In this document: in pieces, positions 1 through 12,388 of the stretch
Position numbering within the stretch: the stretch's first letter is position 1
Layout of the letters: each line of letters starts with the position of its first letter
NCBI RefSeq assembly: GCF_041260155.1
Contig: NC_091942.1
Coordinates: forward strand, 1,436,001 to 1,500,000
Direction of reading: 5' to 3'
Origin: Ptychodera flava
Lineage: Eukaryota; Hemichordata; Enteropneusta; Ptychoderidae
Length of the DNA: 64,000 nucleotides
Made by a program: the position numbers and the translations under genes
The notes under the pieces: generated by a model
What the model was told of the DNA's origin: nothing
What the model saw: the letters and a program-made list of their open reading frames with translations, nothing else
Database searches by the model: none

Positions 1-228
1 GACCGCCATTTTGTTTCAAGACTTCTTTGCCAAAGGACAGTCGTCAAACACCTTGATACGAATGCTTTCAATGTTGTGATCAAACATCCATGACACAGAA
101 GCCTGTTAAGTAGCATTTAGTATTTGTTTGAAATGATTCTGATGCAGTCACATCAAAACATCACACAGAATCAGAGGATAATTTTTGCAATTAAAAAAGA
201 AACCTATGATACTGTGTTCCATTTTCAG

Positions 229-404
229 GATATACCAGATGTGCAAAAGACTAAAAACATTAAGTACAGGCCTGCTTTGTTCAGATGGATGTATGTTCTT
301 GATGCATACAGAAATGGAGAACTACGGGAAGCGACCTTGGACCATTTGTTATGTGATATAATTGAAGTTGCTGCACTTGACACAAATAACCTTGTGTTGA
401 CCAA
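229..404 (+). CDS. Candidate internal coding exon of an unrecognised gene
   Basis: A strong acceptor (pyrimidine-rich tract ending TTTTCAG at 228) opens a frame that starts IPDVQK after Asp and runs through FRWMYVLDAYRNGE to NLVLT. A donor GTAGGT follows at 405, just before an in-frame TAG at 406-408, so the frame could instead end there as a last exon. With the donor the exon ends with two bases of a codon, and the exon at 7251 begins with the one missing base, so the two can be joined in phase. The residues are mixed and non-repetitive, as in real protein. I do not recognise the family. Exon status is inferred from splice signals and an open frame only. Confidence 0.4.
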
Positions 405-579
405 GTAGGTATCTAGATAGGGGCAGTTCATGTAGGAAAAAACAGATTTAGACATACAAATAGGGCATGAAGTAGGTTGTTTGAATTTTGGCTTCCCCCA
501 GCGGTCCCTACAGTTTGTCTACATGAAATTTTTGCCAGTTTTCTACCCTGACATCATGCCAGGTTACACTGTACTGCCC

Positions 580-1150
580 TGCTTTATGGTCCCTGGAGAC
601 AAAAGTCAGCGGAGTTTATGATTTTTGGTTGTATCCTTCCATCCATCCATCTGTCCAAATTCTAACACTTTTCTCTGACATGCCCTGAATGAACTTTGTC
701 ATTCAAAGTTGGTATAAAGACATCACCAATGGCATATACATGTATACTGGTATACACATTGATTTGTATCACGATACAGTCCATTATGACCTCCAGACAT
801 CCATATCATTTCAATTTTTCGATGTCTAGCGCTGTAACAGAGGTGAAAACAGATTTCTTTCAAAGTTGATACAATCGCATAACTCTATGTCACATGCACC
901 TGGATTTTTTTCACAGTACACCATAATATCATGATTCAGTGCTGTGATGGTATTTTTAATATCTATCCATAACTCTGACATGCAAGAACCTACATTAAAC
1001 CAGTCTCTTTCAGAGTTGATGCAAGGACATAGCCTATGCTATACCGGTACAAATGTAATTTGAATTTTATTGCAACAAGACCTAGTATGGCTACACTGTA
1101 CATGTACTAGGTAGCCATTTTGTCATGATACTTACATTTCCATTCTAAAA
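580..1150. repeat. Old, degenerate relative of family A repeat
   Basis: This stretch has the same layout as the better preserved elements at 2135 and 18395: GGTCCCTGGAGAC, then a CATC/GTCC-like short run near 640, then modules reading roughly 'aactctgacatg...ttcaaagttggtataaagacat'. There is no gene in it. Boundaries are approximate because the copy is diverged. Confidence 0.4.
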
Positions 1151-1261
1151 TCATGTCTGCCACAAAATTCAAAATATAATAGTCACGCCAGTGGCTTACT
1201 GACTACGCATGCGCAGATTCATAATGTACTATGCGAGTAACCGGAAGTGTACGCGACTTAA

Positions 1262-1670
1262 CTGGCCGCCATTTTTGGACACCGTGGTGCGAAGCACCAA
1301 AGGTGTCCTATGTCGCCACAATGTCTGTGTGTGTGTCCGTCTGTCCGTCCGTCCGTCCGTCCGTCCGTCCGTAGACAGATTTTGTTCCACTCATAACTTA
1401 AGAACCCTTAGGTCCAATGTCATGCAATTTGGTATTTGGTATTATCATGATGAGACTTAGATCTGATTAGATTTTGGTGGGTGTGGCTTATTAATTAATT
1501 GCTCATTTGCATATTTTATGACTTTTTCGTTCACGCAGATATCTCAGAGACGCCCTGAGCGATTTCGTTCAAACTTGGTAAAAGGATAGTACTCTACCTC
1601 ATACAGATGCACGTTGATTTGTTTCACAATGTGATCAAATTTGGCCGTGTTAGAGGACTTTTTAGTTTTC
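1262..1670 (+). repeat. Head of a GTCC-type dispersed repeat, followed by a family A module
   Basis: GGACACC...GGTGTCC at about 1277-1310 can form a hairpin. It is followed by a GTCC/GTCT simple run (about 1326-1375) and then modules 'cataacttaagaaccc...' and 'gatatctcagagacgcc...ttcaaacttggtaaaagg'. The latter is nearly the same as the module at 18496-18545. The short open frames over it are repeat-derived and not genes. Confidence 0.55.
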
Positions 1671-1671
1671 G

Positions 1672-2068
1672 CCTCCATAGACTCCCCTGTATAAGGCAAT
1701 CCATAGACTCCCATGTACGGTATAAGGCAATCCATAGACTCCCATGTATAAGGCAATCCATAGACTCCCATGTATAAGGCAATCCATAGACTCCCATGTG
1801 TAAGGCAGTCCATAGACTCCCATGTATAAGGCAGTCCATAGACTCCCATGTATAAGGAAGTCCATAGACTCCCATGTATAAGGCAATCCATAGACTCCCA
1901 TGTATAAGGCAATCCATAGACTCCCATGTTTAAGGCAGTCCATAGACTCCCATGTATAAGGAAGTCCATAGACTCCCATGTATAAGGCAGTCCATAGACT
2001 CCCATGTATAAGGCAGTCCATAGACTCCCATGTATAAGGCAGTCCATAGACTCCCATGTATAAGGCCA
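1672..2068. repeat. 26-bp minisatellite, about 15 copies
   Basis: The unit TCCATAGACTCCCATGTATA plus AGGCAA or AGGCAG repeats head to tail with few changes (CCTG, GTTT, GTGT variants and one short insertion near 1719). The unit length is not a multiple of three and contains no stop in any minus-strand frame. The array therefore reads through in all three minus frames as the same cyclic peptide (containing WESMDCLIHGSLW). The long minus ORFs here are a by-product of this, not genes. Confidence 0.9.
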
Positions 2069-2134
2069 AGAAAAATAAAAATTTAGTTTCTCATCGTATT
2101 CATATTGCAAAAAGGATGCAGTGACACAGTTTTT

Positions 2135-4149
2135 AGTCCCCACAGATAAAGTCCAGGGGGCTCATAGATTGGGTCATGTCAGTCCGTCAGTCCATCCATG
2201 TGAGTCCATCCGTTCACGCAGATATCTCAGACGCTTTGACAAAATGTCACGTGACCTTTGACCTCAAATATACATATTTGTCCATAACTCGGTAACCACA
2301 AGTGCTAAACCTTTCATATATGGTATGATGGGACACCCTATGATGCCACATATTGTACCTCATTAATTATGTACATATCTAATTTTGAGCAAGCCAATAG
2401 AGCTAGAGGTCTGATTTTTGGTATATATGGATAACTTAGCAATACAATTTTTTTGACAAAATGTCATGTGACCTTGGTGACCTTTGACCTCAAATATACA
2501 TATTTGTCCATAACTCAGTAATCACTAATGCTACACCCTTCATATTTGGTATGATGGGACACCTTATGACGCCACATATTGTACCTCATTAATTATGTGC
2601 ATATCTAATTTTGAGCGAGCCAATAGAGCCAGAGGTCTGATTTTTGGTATGTACGGATAACTTAGCAATGCTTTTTTTTGACAAAATGTCACGTGACCTC
2701 AATTACCTTTGACCTCAAATATACATATTTGTGCATAACTCAGTAACCACAAGTGCTACACTCTTCATATTTGGTATGATGGGACACCTTATGACGCCAC
2801 ATATTGTACCTCATTAATTATGCACATATCTAATTTTGAGCGAGCCAATAGAGCTAGAGGTCTGGTTTTTGGTATATATGGATAACTTAGCAATACAATT
2901 ATTTTGACAAAATGTCACGTGACCTCGGTGACCTTTGACCTCAAATATACATGTTTGTCCAAAACTCAGTAACCACAAGTGCTACACCCTTCATATTTGG
3001 TATGATGGGACACCTTATGACGCCACATATTGTACCTCATTAATTATGCACATATCTAATTTTGAGCGAGCCAATAGAGCTAGAGGTCTGATTTTTGGTA
3101 TATAGGGATAACTTAGCGATACAATTTTTTTGACAAAATGTCATGTGACCTCGGTGACCTTTGACCTCAAATATACATATTTGTCCATAACTCAGTAACC
3201 ACAAGTGCTACACCCTTCATATTTGGTATGATGGGACACCTTATGACGCCACATATTGTACCTCATTAATTATGCACATATCTAATTTTGAGCGAGCTAA
3301 TAGAGCAAGAGGTCTGATTTTTGGTATGTAGGGATAACTTAGCAATACAATTTTTTGACAAAATGTCACGTGACCTCGGTGACCTTTGACCTCAAATATA
3401 CATATTTGTCCATAACTCAGGAACCACAAGTGCTACACCCTTCATATTTGGTATGATGGGACACCTTATGATGCCACATATTGTACCTCATTAATTATGT
3501 GCATATCTAATTTTGAGCAAGCCAATAGAGGTAAATGTATGATTTTTAGTATATAGGGACAGACTATAGGATAGAAATTTTTTGACAAAATGTCATGTGA
3601 CCTCGATAACCTTTTACGTAAAATACACAATTATGTCAATAAATAAGTAACCACAAGTGCTATGTCCTTTATATTTAGTAGGATGCTTTACCTCGTTAAT
3701 TATGCCCATATATAATTGTGGGCAAGCCAATAGAGCTAGAGGTCTGAATTTTGGCATATATGGATTAATTAGCAATACAATGGGTTTTTTTTTCAAAATG
3801 TCACGTGACCTTGATGACCTTTGACCTTGAATATGCATATATATGCATAACTCAGTAACCACAAGTTCTTTACGCTTCAATTTTGATAGGATAGTAGACC
3901 TTAAGATGTCACATCTTGTACCTCATTTATTATGCACATATTTATTTCTTGGCTGGCCAATACAGCTAGAGGTCTGATCTTTTTTCCCGATTTAGAACCA
4001 TAACTTAGACATGCCTCTTGTTTCAAAATGGGAACAATGACATCGACCTATGTGTCCATAGATCTGAACATATACACTCCAGTGATACTTCTTAATGACC
4101 TCATTTCCCTGCCCCATCAAGACTAATACTCCTATTACAAGTGGGGACT
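2135..4149 (+). mobile_element. Family A modular element, copy 1, with ~225-bp tandem units
   Basis: The left end has AGTCCCCAC (2135-2143) and the right end GTGGGGACT (4141-4149), a 9-bp inverted pair. After a short head rich in GTCAGTCCGTC come about eight tandem units. Anchors reading GACAAAATGTCA lie near 2238, 2453, 2677, 2905, 3131, 3355 and 3582, giving a period of 217-228 bp. Each unit carries 'taactcagtaaccacaagtgctacaccc ttcatatttggtatgatgggac', split here for length. The last two units are more diverged. No protein is encoded. The ends and layout match 18395-19790. Confidence 0.7.
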
Positions 4150-4176
4150 ATGTCAATGTCAATGACTTGTTACTTC

Positions 4177-4350
4177 TATACAGAATATTATCTCACATAG
4201 TGAGTGTCTGAATATTATTCTGAATTGTATTCCAAAGCACATTCTGAAAGGACTCTTCTGGAATATACAGAATATTATCTCACATAGTGAGTGTCTGAAT
4301 TTTATTCTGAATTGTATTCCTAAGCACATTCTGAAAAGTAACTCTTCTGA
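4177..4350. repeat. Two-copy tandem repeat, period 87 bp
   Basis: The segment beginning TATACAGAATATTATCTCAC at 4177 is repeated from 4264 with a handful of substitutions, through CACATTCTGAAA in both copies. The minus-strand ORF over it repeats the same peptide twice and is not a gene. Confidence 0.85.
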
Positions 4351-4359
4351 AAATTTCAC

Positions 4360-7250
4360 ATTCTTTGCCACTGCACCATCTCCCTAATACATTCTGATGA
4401 CCCACGGTGTCCACTCAAGTCTCACTTTGATTTATTTGAGTCCTCATAAATAAACAAATATGAAATATGAGTGTTATTTTATTATATGCCATTGATAAAA
4501 TATATCTTTTATTAGCCAGTAAGTATTATCATCCACATTGTCACTGACACAAACTATCATTACTATCACGCCTACAAATAGAAAAGAGAGAAAACTGTCA
4601 TGCATATGAATGAGGACATACGCAAAGAATGCTCAGATTGAATTTTAGAAAAGCGCCCTCTGTGTCAATAACTAAATGCAAAAATCGGCCTTTTTTAGAT
4701 GGAACACTAGTTTTCAGCTTGCAATTGGAAATTGGGCAGTGCAGTCACTATTGCAACGATAATGATGGCACAATACGTCCCTTGTTTAATACAGTAGGTA
4801 GTTATCATGGTACAATTATCAATTTATGTCCAACTAAACAATTCTATTTTATCCTTTATTATTACTAATCATGAATCAATACAAATAACATTTTTAATCT
4901 TAACCCCTGGCATGACATCAAGGGCTTAGCCCTATATAATATTAATATATTAAGAAGAGCGTCATAATTTGTGTATCACAACAGATTTATGTCCAGCTTT
5001 GTGCGCTTGACTTCACATATTCAGTTACCTTGAACCCTGTATCAGCCAGGCCTATCACTTCATCATTTGCCAATTTAGTAAAAAGTTGTATGGAGCAAAA
5101 TACCCCACTACATAGTTTCCTCTACATGTACTTGGTATGGTATGGTATGGTATGGTATGATGTGGTGTAGTGTGTTGTGGTGCGGTGGTGTATGGCATAT
5201 CAGGTTTTGTCAGTGAAAATAATATTTTCAGTATCTAGGTTTCCAGGGGCCTTCAAATCAGTCAAATCATGTTTGGACTTTGTTAAAATGCTTCATGTGG
5301 TAACCAACATGACCTGATGGTGACTTTTGAACTTGGCAGGATAAAGCTAATCTACTCACAAAAATTACAAGCAGAGACTTGGACAGTACCTTGGTTTATT
5401 TGAAATTCATGTCTTTATGTCAAACTTGATAGCTAAAGTCACCCAAGGAGGAAAATTACGATTACTTTATTTCAAATTGTAGTGACATTCAGATTTGTTT
5501 CTTAGTTAGTGACATTTATTCATTGACATCAGGACCATTTGACTGATGCTTTGTAACCCTTTGACTTCTGTAATTTTTCCCATCAAAATTTTAATGCAAA
5601 ATTTTACCAATTTTTGTGAACTTTTCAGTAAATTTTATCAAAATTTTGGACCAAATGGATATCACATTTCATTGGCTACAGTTTTTTTATCAAAATTTTG
5701 GCAAAAATCAGAAAAAAATTGACTATTGTATATTTTATAAAGGTGACAAAAATAGACTTTGGCATTCAAAGGGTTAAATGAGCTGTTTCCTATATAGATT
5801 GCTAAGTCACTCAGAAATAAATTCCTAGTCGTCGTTTAAGGTGGCGTTGCACATAGCACAGTGTATTTTGCTAAAAATGACTTTTTTGCAAATATTTGTT
5901 CAATTATCATGAAGATAATAATATTAGTGCGGTTCACCTTCTCACATGACAAGCTATTATAAGTTCGGTGAGAAAAAAGTGTAAAAGTATGCAAATTTAT
6001 GCGAATCAACCTATTACCTTGATTGCTTTTTTTTTCTATATTTTCAAAATTTTAAGAAAATTTAACTCCATCCTTGCTGAGTCCAATCCCTTTAAAATTT
6101 CACATCATATTCTGTAAGTACTATATAACAAAACAACAATTTGAACAAATTTGTTAAGTAATAAAGTCTTTACATTTTAACTGAGAGTGAATTCAATTTT
6201 ACTTATGATTTTTATCACTTTTTGAATATCAGTCTTTCAACCCCTACCATTTAAGAAAGAGAATAGATAATGCAAACAAAATTGCAGTTTTTTCCTACAT
6301 ATACTCTAGTTTCAGATGAGATATTAAATTTTACAAAGTAGTATCAAGCTTTTGACTTACCGCCACATTAATTTTTATTGTTAAAGCCAAAGCAGAGGTT
6401 TTCCTCCCAAATGTGTATGCGTTTATCCGTTGAGTAAACTATTAGTAAACTATTGCTACCATACTAAACTTTAGATTCTCTGCTTTTTGAATGTACGTAT
6501 ATATCATGAGGGGGTTTTCATGTCGTCTTTGATAAGAAATATTGCTTTGAAAAATTGTGTTGGTTTTGTAAAACAAAGGCATTCAGACAATGGGCAAGGT
6601 GGTTTGTGAGTTTTGGTGAGTATACCGGTGAGGCATGAAGGGCGAAATGCCATGAACCTACAACAGGGGAAACTCAAATTTCCTTGTCCTCGGTCTCACA
6701 CTCTCAGTTCTGAAGAGAACTAGGTCACGTTCTTCTCAGCATTCAACAAACTCGACAAAAATATTTCGAACGGGCGTATGGTAAGTGATCCCTCACAATG
6801 TTAACAGTAAAAATGAAATCCAGCTGTTGCCCAGTATATCATCTGTAACTCCTGATGATTTTCGACCATTTTTTAATTTTGCTTCAATGTCATTGACACT
6901 TTTTTGTTCTACTCCACAAAGCATGTTAAAACGCCAACTATCTAGTTTGTCAACACAGAGTGAATATATGTGTAAATTGCACAGGTATTGCTTACATTTG
7001 AATTTTAGTCCACACCAGAATTTAGTTGTCAACAATAACAATTCAGTGTACACATGTACAGGCTGAGTTGACAAGCTGTATGGTGTGTATCTCAACATGA
7101 TTTTAGAAGTAGAACAAGAAACTGTAGTTTACGTATTAAAATTAGTGAAAGATCATTAAAGTTACAGCTACTGACTCATTCAAGCCACTTATGAATTTTA
7201 AACCGATAGCTAGTTTTATGTATTCATACTTGTTTCTTATTTCATTGCAG
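4360..7250. other. Intron-like AT-rich stretch without a recognised gene
   Basis: I see only short chance frames, a TGGTA pentanucleotide run (about 5135-5158) and AT-rich sequence. The 3' part (about 6990-7175) resembles the right half of the MITE at 27848-28195, including 'aagttacagcta' near 7160. The region ends in the acceptor of the exon at 7251. Confidence 0.6.
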
Positions 7251-7371
7251 CTTGAGAGAGGCAACTCAACGCAGGTTTGTTGTATGCGGCCAGCCTGTCA
7301 CTGCACAAAGCGACGTTGAAGTTGTTACAACCGATGGCAGTGGAATGTTGCACATTGCTACATCTGTTGAA
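7251..7371 (+). CDS. Candidate internal coding exon of the same unrecognised gene
   Basis: The exon is bounded by a textbook acceptor (CTTATTTCATTGCAG ending 7250) and a consensus donor (GTAAGT at 7372). Of the three frames only one is open: one leading base plus 40 codons, reading LREATQRRFVVCGQPV and on through DGSGMLHIATSVE. It starts in phase with the exon at 229-404 and ends on a codon boundary, which fits the exon starting at 15723. The alternation of hydrophobic and polar residues suggests beta structure. No family is recognised. This is the best-supported exon of the set. Confidence 0.5.
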
Positions 7372-8161
7372 GTAAGTGACAGGATTTAGAATTTGTGTGT
7401 CTAGCTACTGAAATGGAAGATAGTATAGTAGATGAATGAACAGAGTACAGAAAATGATCAATATAAATAAATCTTTCATTCTGAAACATTAGCAACATAA
7501 ATTAATTGAAAATGAAGTACAAAGTTGCCTTGAATTTGCTGTTCGTATTGTCACAATTTGGGAAAGAGGCAAAAAAGTAAGATGTATGGGATTTCACTCT
7601 CCTGAGGGCAGTAGCATCTTCAAGAGATCTACAAGTCACACATGTGTACCAGTATGTAGCTTCCACATACATGTAGGTTTAATACATTGTTGATGAGAAC
7701 AAACTCCATGCACACCCATGAACAGACCTAATGTAGTGTAAAGCACTGTTTCACTGTGATTGTGTGCAATTAGTGCCAACAATACATGAACATTATACGC
7801 GTTTCGAAGGTTAGCATATAATTACTATCTATTCGTTGCGTACGAGAATTCCTTGGATTGTGGCTTGTGTCACCAAGTGATGAATATGTATATGGTGTAA
7901 AGCTCTTTTGTCTTAGTCTAGTTGGAACTCCACGATGTCGACACAAGCATTTATTTTATTGTCTCTATGAAAATCTTTGTAATGTAGTTATATAAGTGTT
8001 GTAAGTCCACTGTCTTTTGACAATATGTTGTAAGGGGAGATGTATGTAATAAACGTGGTGAGTTTTTTGAGGGTTTGCAGTATGCTCATTGGACATGACG
8101 ACCACCGCATACTGCATATTATCTCAGTAGTGTATCATTTAATTCTCATCTTGAAGTTTAA

Positions 8162-9830
8162 CCCTTTTCCTGCCAAGCGCCCTTGTCCGTTATCCTGCCA
8201 AGTCAGTAGAAAACCGCCCCATAATATGTGCCTGCTAAAGATTGGCTCTCCTGCATGTTATCCTGCCAGGCATTTTGGCAGAAATCGCCCATTTTCAGGG
8301 TAGTTTTAGCCGTACTTATACGTGTTAGACTTCGATAATTTCTACATGCCCGTTGACAGGGGAAGGAGCTCAAGGGTTACTGCAGAAAAAAATTGAGGTC
8401 ACCGGCTTTGTTTGCCCCTGGGAGTGCGTCATTTTATTGCCGTTTCATGTTTATTTTTTCTGAAATAAACTCCTTCAGTATTGCGCACGTCCGCTAGGCA
8501 CAAACATCACCTCACTCGTCTGTTAGTCAGAGACCCTGGGGGTCGTGCTAGGGGTGCGGCCAGCACCGGCAACCTGTCCTGTTTCCCCAGGGTAGGGTCA
8601 ATTGAATACGTACCTTAAACGACTTGGCAGTGTAGCACAAAAACTACGTTTTTGCCGTTGTATTAACGACATGGCTAAGCCATTGAAGCACAGCTCCACG
8701 TAATTTGGCCAGCTCATTTGGGAGTTGGCTTACGAGTGTTACCGTTCATTACGACTTAATCGAGTGGTCCTCAGTCAGGTACGGGTTTGTACCTACATGG
8801 ATTGGGCTGCAGCTAACCAGTGATAACCAGTCACTACACCCAAGTCGTCAGTCTCACTTTTGCGATGCATGGGTACAACGCAATATGCTTCCATTGTTCT
8901 AGCCATCGACGTGTCCACATGCCTGGCAGCCATATTGTACTGCTAGCTGGTTTGCATAACAAAAGCAGTCCCTGCTAAGTGCAGGCGGTATCCCCGTACA
9001 GCATATTGACCTTATGTCACCTTTTGAATTCTCTGTACGCAAACAGCGTACGTAGTTACCAGTGCGTCGGCAAGAGGATACGTTTGCCTGCAAACCAGAG
9101 CCAATACTTCGGACGATGGAATAAATAAAAAATCCAAAGCTACGTCCATTGAATGCACGGCCAAGGCGGTGAAGGACATTGCCTGGCTTGAACTTGCAGA
9201 GCTGAAGCCCAGCTTAGTATGTCGGACACCATTTGTAATGGTATTTCCGAGTCGTTCATATCCGTTCCATCGGAGGAAACAAGTCGAGCCGTCCCGTCAA
9301 AATACGTTCTCATTTTCAGTCACGCACTAGTGAATAAGTGACTTTCGTCTCGCACCATCGGCACCATCTGCCAAGTCGTTTGCAAGAGGTAGCCTTCTAG
9401 ATTAGCATTGCCGAGTTGGTCAAGTTCGGCAGCAATCTCTACATGTATAGTGCCAGGCAGCCAAGTACGTCCAACTCCGCCAGAAAAAGTCACCATGCTA
9501 TCCTGCCAAGTCCGCTAAAAAGCGGTAAAAAAAACCCAGCCCCCCTCGGGTGTGGGGGACTGGCAGACAGGTTTCTGCACCTTTCCCTGTCTATCGACTC
9601 CCTGCGAACCCATTTCGAGGGGAAAAGGCGTTCCTTGTCAGAAAACCTCTCCTCGGATGACCCCTAAACGCACAGGGGATAGCAAAACGTAGTGCCGTCG
9701 ACTTGGCAGGAAAAGGGGTACCCAAAAAGGGCCCGATTTCCACCGGGTTGGGAGAATAACGGTCACCAGTGCTTAGATTCTGGCTACACCGAATTTCAAG
9801 CGGATTTTCACCAACTTGGCAGGAAAAGGG
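8162..9830. mobile_element. Non-autonomous piggyBac-like element
   Basis: The ends are a perfect 16-bp inverted pair, CCCTTTTCCTGCCAAG (8162-8177) and CTTGGCAGGAAAAGGG (9815-9830). Each is bordered directly by TTAA (8158-8161 and 9831-9834). A TTAA target duplication next to termini starting CCC is the known hallmark of the piggyBac superfamily. The 1.67 kb interior is more GC-rich than its surroundings and has only short frames, with no transposase. The end motif 'ctgccaag' recurs inside in both orientations (near 8196, 8268, 8625, 9370, 9497 and 9704). Confidence 0.8.
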
Positions 9831-9834
9831 TTAA

Positions 9835-11070
9835 TATAGATTGTATGTGTTTCTGATGCAAACAACTGTCTGTGTTATTGTTAACAAATAGTTGTAATCA
9901 CATTCGCCAGGAATAAATTTCTTATTTATGCAGAGTGGATGAAACCAGGAATTTGAACTTTGTGAACAGATTCAAATAGAAATACATATATTTCCATATG
10001 CATTTGTATATGTTAACTGGTTTTGCTTGTACTGTTATCATGTGACTTCTTTGGCATAGAACTTTTGTGGTACTTTTTAATGGAGAGCAGACCCATTGAC
10101 ACACACATGTACGGGTACTCCCAAATGCTTTGTGTAGGGATCTCTGACAATGGTCAATTTATCAAGTTATTGATGATATTTGCAGAATTAGAACAGCACT
10201 ATTTATTGAAGCCAGGGATTCTTGAAATGACATCAATTTTTTTTGTGCATTGAACTTTCAACGAAATATGCCAGTTTACTCTCAGTAAGGTTTTTCACAA
10301 GTTACTGTAGGCTTATTACAGGGCTGTTACAATTTAGATATTGTGCATCTATTCAACTTTGTTTTATTGAACAATTATCACCAAGCCAATGTTTTAGATC
10401 CAAAGATGACGGCACATAAATTAGCACTGTCTAAAACCTCTCATAGATTTAGTGTGATACCCAAAACTTGCATCTAGCATCATGCATTTCAGTAAGGCCA
10501 TAAACAGTTCGTTATTACGCCAACTGTGGAGGTATTTGTGCCCAGTCATGGTTGTAATTACCCACTGATGTTTGACAATGCACGTGCATAGTATCTTGGT
10601 TGTCAATGGCAGACGAGATCTAGCATAGACAGCTGCAAACCCTGGCTGGCAAGATCTACTGCAACATTTCTTGCAATGGTTGCTTTTTTTTGTACTGCAG
10701 TAATAATTTTGTCAACGCTGCCTAAAGACTGAGAAAAATAAAAAGTTTGTTTCTTATCCTCATGTGTGTCAATTCAAACCCGCCGCGTCAACCTTTTTTT
10801 CTGCTCATGAGGAAATAAAATGACAAATAAAAATAAACACAAAAATATGCAACGATAGTGCATGAGACAGTGCTGTATAAAACAGAAAGTTACAAACAAA
10901 ATAATTGACACTAACATTCCATTCAGAACTGTACGCATGTATGTCACTGTTATCCTGTCAAAACTGTGCATTGCTGCACTAAACAAACCGCAGAACTGTT
11001 GCTATACAGAAATATTAAAGCAACACTGCTGTGCATTTATCTCAGCGTGCATTCCTATGTTGTTTTCATG
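9835..11070. other. No gene seen
   Basis: AT-rich, intron-like sequence. The short frames on both strands overlap one another, lack paired splice sites and resemble nothing I know. Confidence 0.55.
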
Positions 11071-11075
11071 TTTTT

Positions 11076-12263
11076 AGCTCCGCTGTCAGTGACACGGAGC
11101 TTATCAAATAGGTTGATTTTCCGTCGTCGTCCGTCGTCGTCGTCGTCCGTCAACAATTGCCTTCTCCTCTGAAACCGCAAGTCCAATTGCTTTGAAATTT
11201 TATATGCAGCTCACTTGGGGTGACCTCACTTAAGTTTATTCAAATCGTAGTGAAATTTGCATATTTGTATTTTTGGGGCATTTTTTGGTGTTTTTGGTAA
11301 AAAAATCTTCTTCTCTGAAACCGCTTGTCTGATTGCTTTGAAATTTGATATGCAGTTTACTTAGGGTGACTTCAGACAGATTTGTTCAAATTGTGGTGAA
11401 ATTTGCATATTTGTATTTTAAGGCAATTTTTGTCATTTTTGGTAAAAAAATCTTTGAAAATCTTTCCTTCAAACTACCGGTCAGATAGCTTTGATATTTG
11501 GTACATATGTCCCTAGGGATGATCTATTTCAGATTTGTTCAAATTGTGCAGAAATATGCAAATTTACATTTTTAAGGCAATTTTTGCGATTTTTGGTCAA
11601 AAAATGTATTTCTCAAAAAGTACTGGTCTGATAGTTTTGAAATTTGGCATACAGGTTTCTATAGATGAACTAAGTAATACATATTGAATTTCTGATGAAA
11701 TCTGTAATTTTGTATTTTTGGGGCAATTTTTGCCATTTTTGGTCAAAAAATGTGTATTTCCAAAAGTACTCATCTGATAGCTTTGAAACTTGGTATACAG
11801 GTTCCTACAGATGAACTAAATGATATTTATTGAAATTATGATGAAATCTGCAATTTTGTATTTTTGGGGCAATTTTTGCCATTTTGGTCAAAAAATGTGT
11901 ATTTCCAAAACTACTCATCTGATAGCTTTGAAATTTGGTATAGAGGTTTCTATAGATGAACTAAATTTGATCTTTTGAAATTATGATGAAATCTGCAAAT
12001 TTTATTTTTTGTGGCAATTGTTGCCTTTTTTGGTCAGAAAATTTTATTCTCCAAAAAACTACTCATCAGATAGCTTTGGTTGACATGTTCTTAGGGATGA
12101 TCCAATGTGATATTTTCAAAGTATGATGAAATCTTCTATTGTGTATCTTTGCAGCTATTTTAGCCACTTTTTTCTGGCCACTGCATTGAGCTATCAAAGA
12201 TTTCCACCTTCTTCATCAACATGTGTCAAAAATAGTTATTCTCTACATAAACACAGCGGAGCT
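11076..12263 (+). mobile_element. Family B modular element, copy 1
   Basis: AGCTCCGCTGT (11076-11086) pairs with ACAGCGGAGCT (12253-12263). The left end also folds on itself (agctccgctgtcag / tgacacggagct). Then come a CGTCGTCCGT-rich head and about seven modules of 110-150 bp. Each contains 'gcttTGAAATTTGgtatacag' or a close variant, followed by 'gatgaa' and a 'gcaatttttgccatttttggtcaaaaaa' tract, split by variants. No protein is encoded. The same ends and modules recur at 24335-25861. Confidence 0.7.
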
Positions 12264-12388
12264 ATATCGGCCGCTAGGTCGCTTGTTGCGTGTTGTTGTT
12301 GGTTGAAGATATAAAAAAAATGAGAGAAAAAAAAATGCGTCACTGCATCATTTTTGCAATATGTCTTGGATGAGAAACAAACTTTATT

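Noticed and set aside
1544..2143. 199-aa minus-strand ORF with repeated WESMDCLIHG
   Set aside because: It is the 26-bp minisatellite, open in all three minus frames. No start context or family supports a gene.
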